Assembly (NCBI GenBank): GCA_934663655.1
Contig: CAKUKT010000134.1
Span: forward strand, 1-7,049
Direction: 5' to 3'
Length of the DNA stretch: 7,049 bases
Source of the DNA: an uncultured Victivallaceae bacterium
GTDB taxonomy: Bacteria; Verrucomicrobiota; Lentisphaeria; Victivallales; Victivallaceae
In this document: one piece after another, positions 6,840 through 7,049 of the stretch
Layout of the letters: every line of letters begins with the position of its first letter
Position numbering within the stretch: the stretch's first letter is position 1
Translations under genes and position numbers: made by a program
Notes under the pieces: model-generated
Told to the model about the DNA's origin: nothing
Databases searched by the model: none
What the model saw: the letters and a program-made list of their open reading frames with translations, nothing else

Positions 6840-6863
6840 AGAAAAGCGATGCGTCGCGGCGGC

Positions 6864-6879
6864 GGCGCCTCTCGGCGCC
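6864..6879. repeat. GC-rich tetraloop hairpin in repeat core
   Basis: GGCGCC, a TCTC loop and GGCGCC give a 6-bp all-GC stem with a 4-nt loop. The same sequence lies at 6990-7005 in copy 2. The arms belong to two directly abutting GGCGCCTCTC repeats. Confidence 0.8.
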
Positions 6880-6895
6880 TCTCGCCTTGATCGAC

Positions 6896-6912
6896 GCTTT
6901 CTTGAAGAAAGC
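6896..6912. repeat. Second hairpin of repeat unit
   Basis: GCTTTCTT, one central G, and AAGAAAGC form an 8-bp inverted repeat. Its arms resemble those of the 26-bp palindrome (CTTTCTT/AAGAAAG), and GGCAAAGA follows in both cases, so the unit carries two related hairpin modules. The same structure is at 7022-7038. Confidence 0.85.
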
Positions 6913-6933
6913 TTGGCAAAGACTCCCGCCCGT

Positions 6934-7049
6934 ACTTTTTTTTCGCGTGAAAAGAAAGCTGGCAAAGATAAACGATGCGTCGCGGCGGCGGCGCCTCTCG
7001 GCGCCTCTCGCCTTGATCGACGCTTTCTTGAAGAAAGCTTGGCAAAGAC
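6934..7049. repeat. Bipartite palindromic repeat, copy 2 (reaches window edge)
   Basis: The second tandem copy matches copy 1 at 110 of 116 positions. Its first palindrome is partly decayed: the centre reads CGCG instead of CACG and one arm has become a run of eight T residues (6936-6943). The core and second hairpin (7022-7038) are unchanged. The copy ends at the final base of the window, so further copies or a contig end may lie beyond. Confidence 0.95.

Larger units (their letters stand above)
6808..6923. repeat. Bipartite palindromic repeat, copy 1
   Basis: This 116-bp unit recurs 126 bp to the right with only six differences (at 6813, 6819, 6833, 6834, 6843, 6846); the last 77 bp are identical. 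It consists of a 26-bp palindrome (6808-6833), the octamer GGCAAAGA (6835-6842), a GC-rich core with two abutting GGCGCCTCTC units (6864-6883), a second hairpin (6896-6912), and GGCAAAGA again (6915-6922). A 10-bp linker (6924-6933) separates it from copy 2. It forms the 5' end of the gspJ reading frame. Confidence 0.95.

Noticed and set aside
6803..7045. An 80-codon minus-strand frame across the repeats as a separate gene
   Set aside because: It is simply the repeat read in another frame, giving the same peptide twice, with no domain or start signal.
6808..7049. CRISPR array
   Set aside because: Only two units, 116 bp long with a 10-bp linker; CRISPR repeats are about 23-50 bp with spacers of similar size, and no cas gene is present.

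Overview
The window is GC-rich DNA in which every supported gene lies on the minus strand, so transcription runs from the right edge to the left. In transcription order it holds a tandem palindromic repeat (7049 to about 6808), gspJ (pseudopilin), gspK (pseudopilin), a small unrecognised secreted protein, a PurN-like formyltransferase, a TIM-barrel amidohydrolase, mnmA (tRNA 2-thiouridylase), a divergent NeuB/SAF-domain protein, and the N-terminal 154 codons of a lipoprotein that runs off the left edge. Gaps between genes are -4 to about 90 bp. No convincing terminator was seen, so most of the window could be one long transcript.

Organism: lipoprotein and type II secretion genes indicate a diderm bacterium. 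The N-terminal motif FSREKKV fused to a prepilin FTLIE signal, encoded by a repetitive palindrome, recalls proteins of Lentisphaerota (Victivallis-like members of the PVC group). This is a tentative assignment from memory of protein style, not a database match.

Right part (about 5092-7049): a gspJ-gspK pair with an ATGA overlap encodes minor pseudopilins of a type II secretion system. The rest of that system would lie upstream, beyond the right edge. The gspJ reading frame runs without a stop through two copies of a 126-bp-period repeat and off the window, so its true start is uncertain and sits in or next to repeat DNA. This is the most unusual structure in the window.

Middle and left part (1-5039): a chain of metabolic and hypothetical genes. 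The formyltransferase and amidohydrolase are 19 bp apart, and mnmA follows 15 bp later. The NeuB-like protein keeps the family fold and the SAF (antifreeze-like) domain but lacks the expected catalytic lysine, which suggests a different substrate or reaction. No textbook pathway links these genes; any joint function is inference from spacing alone.
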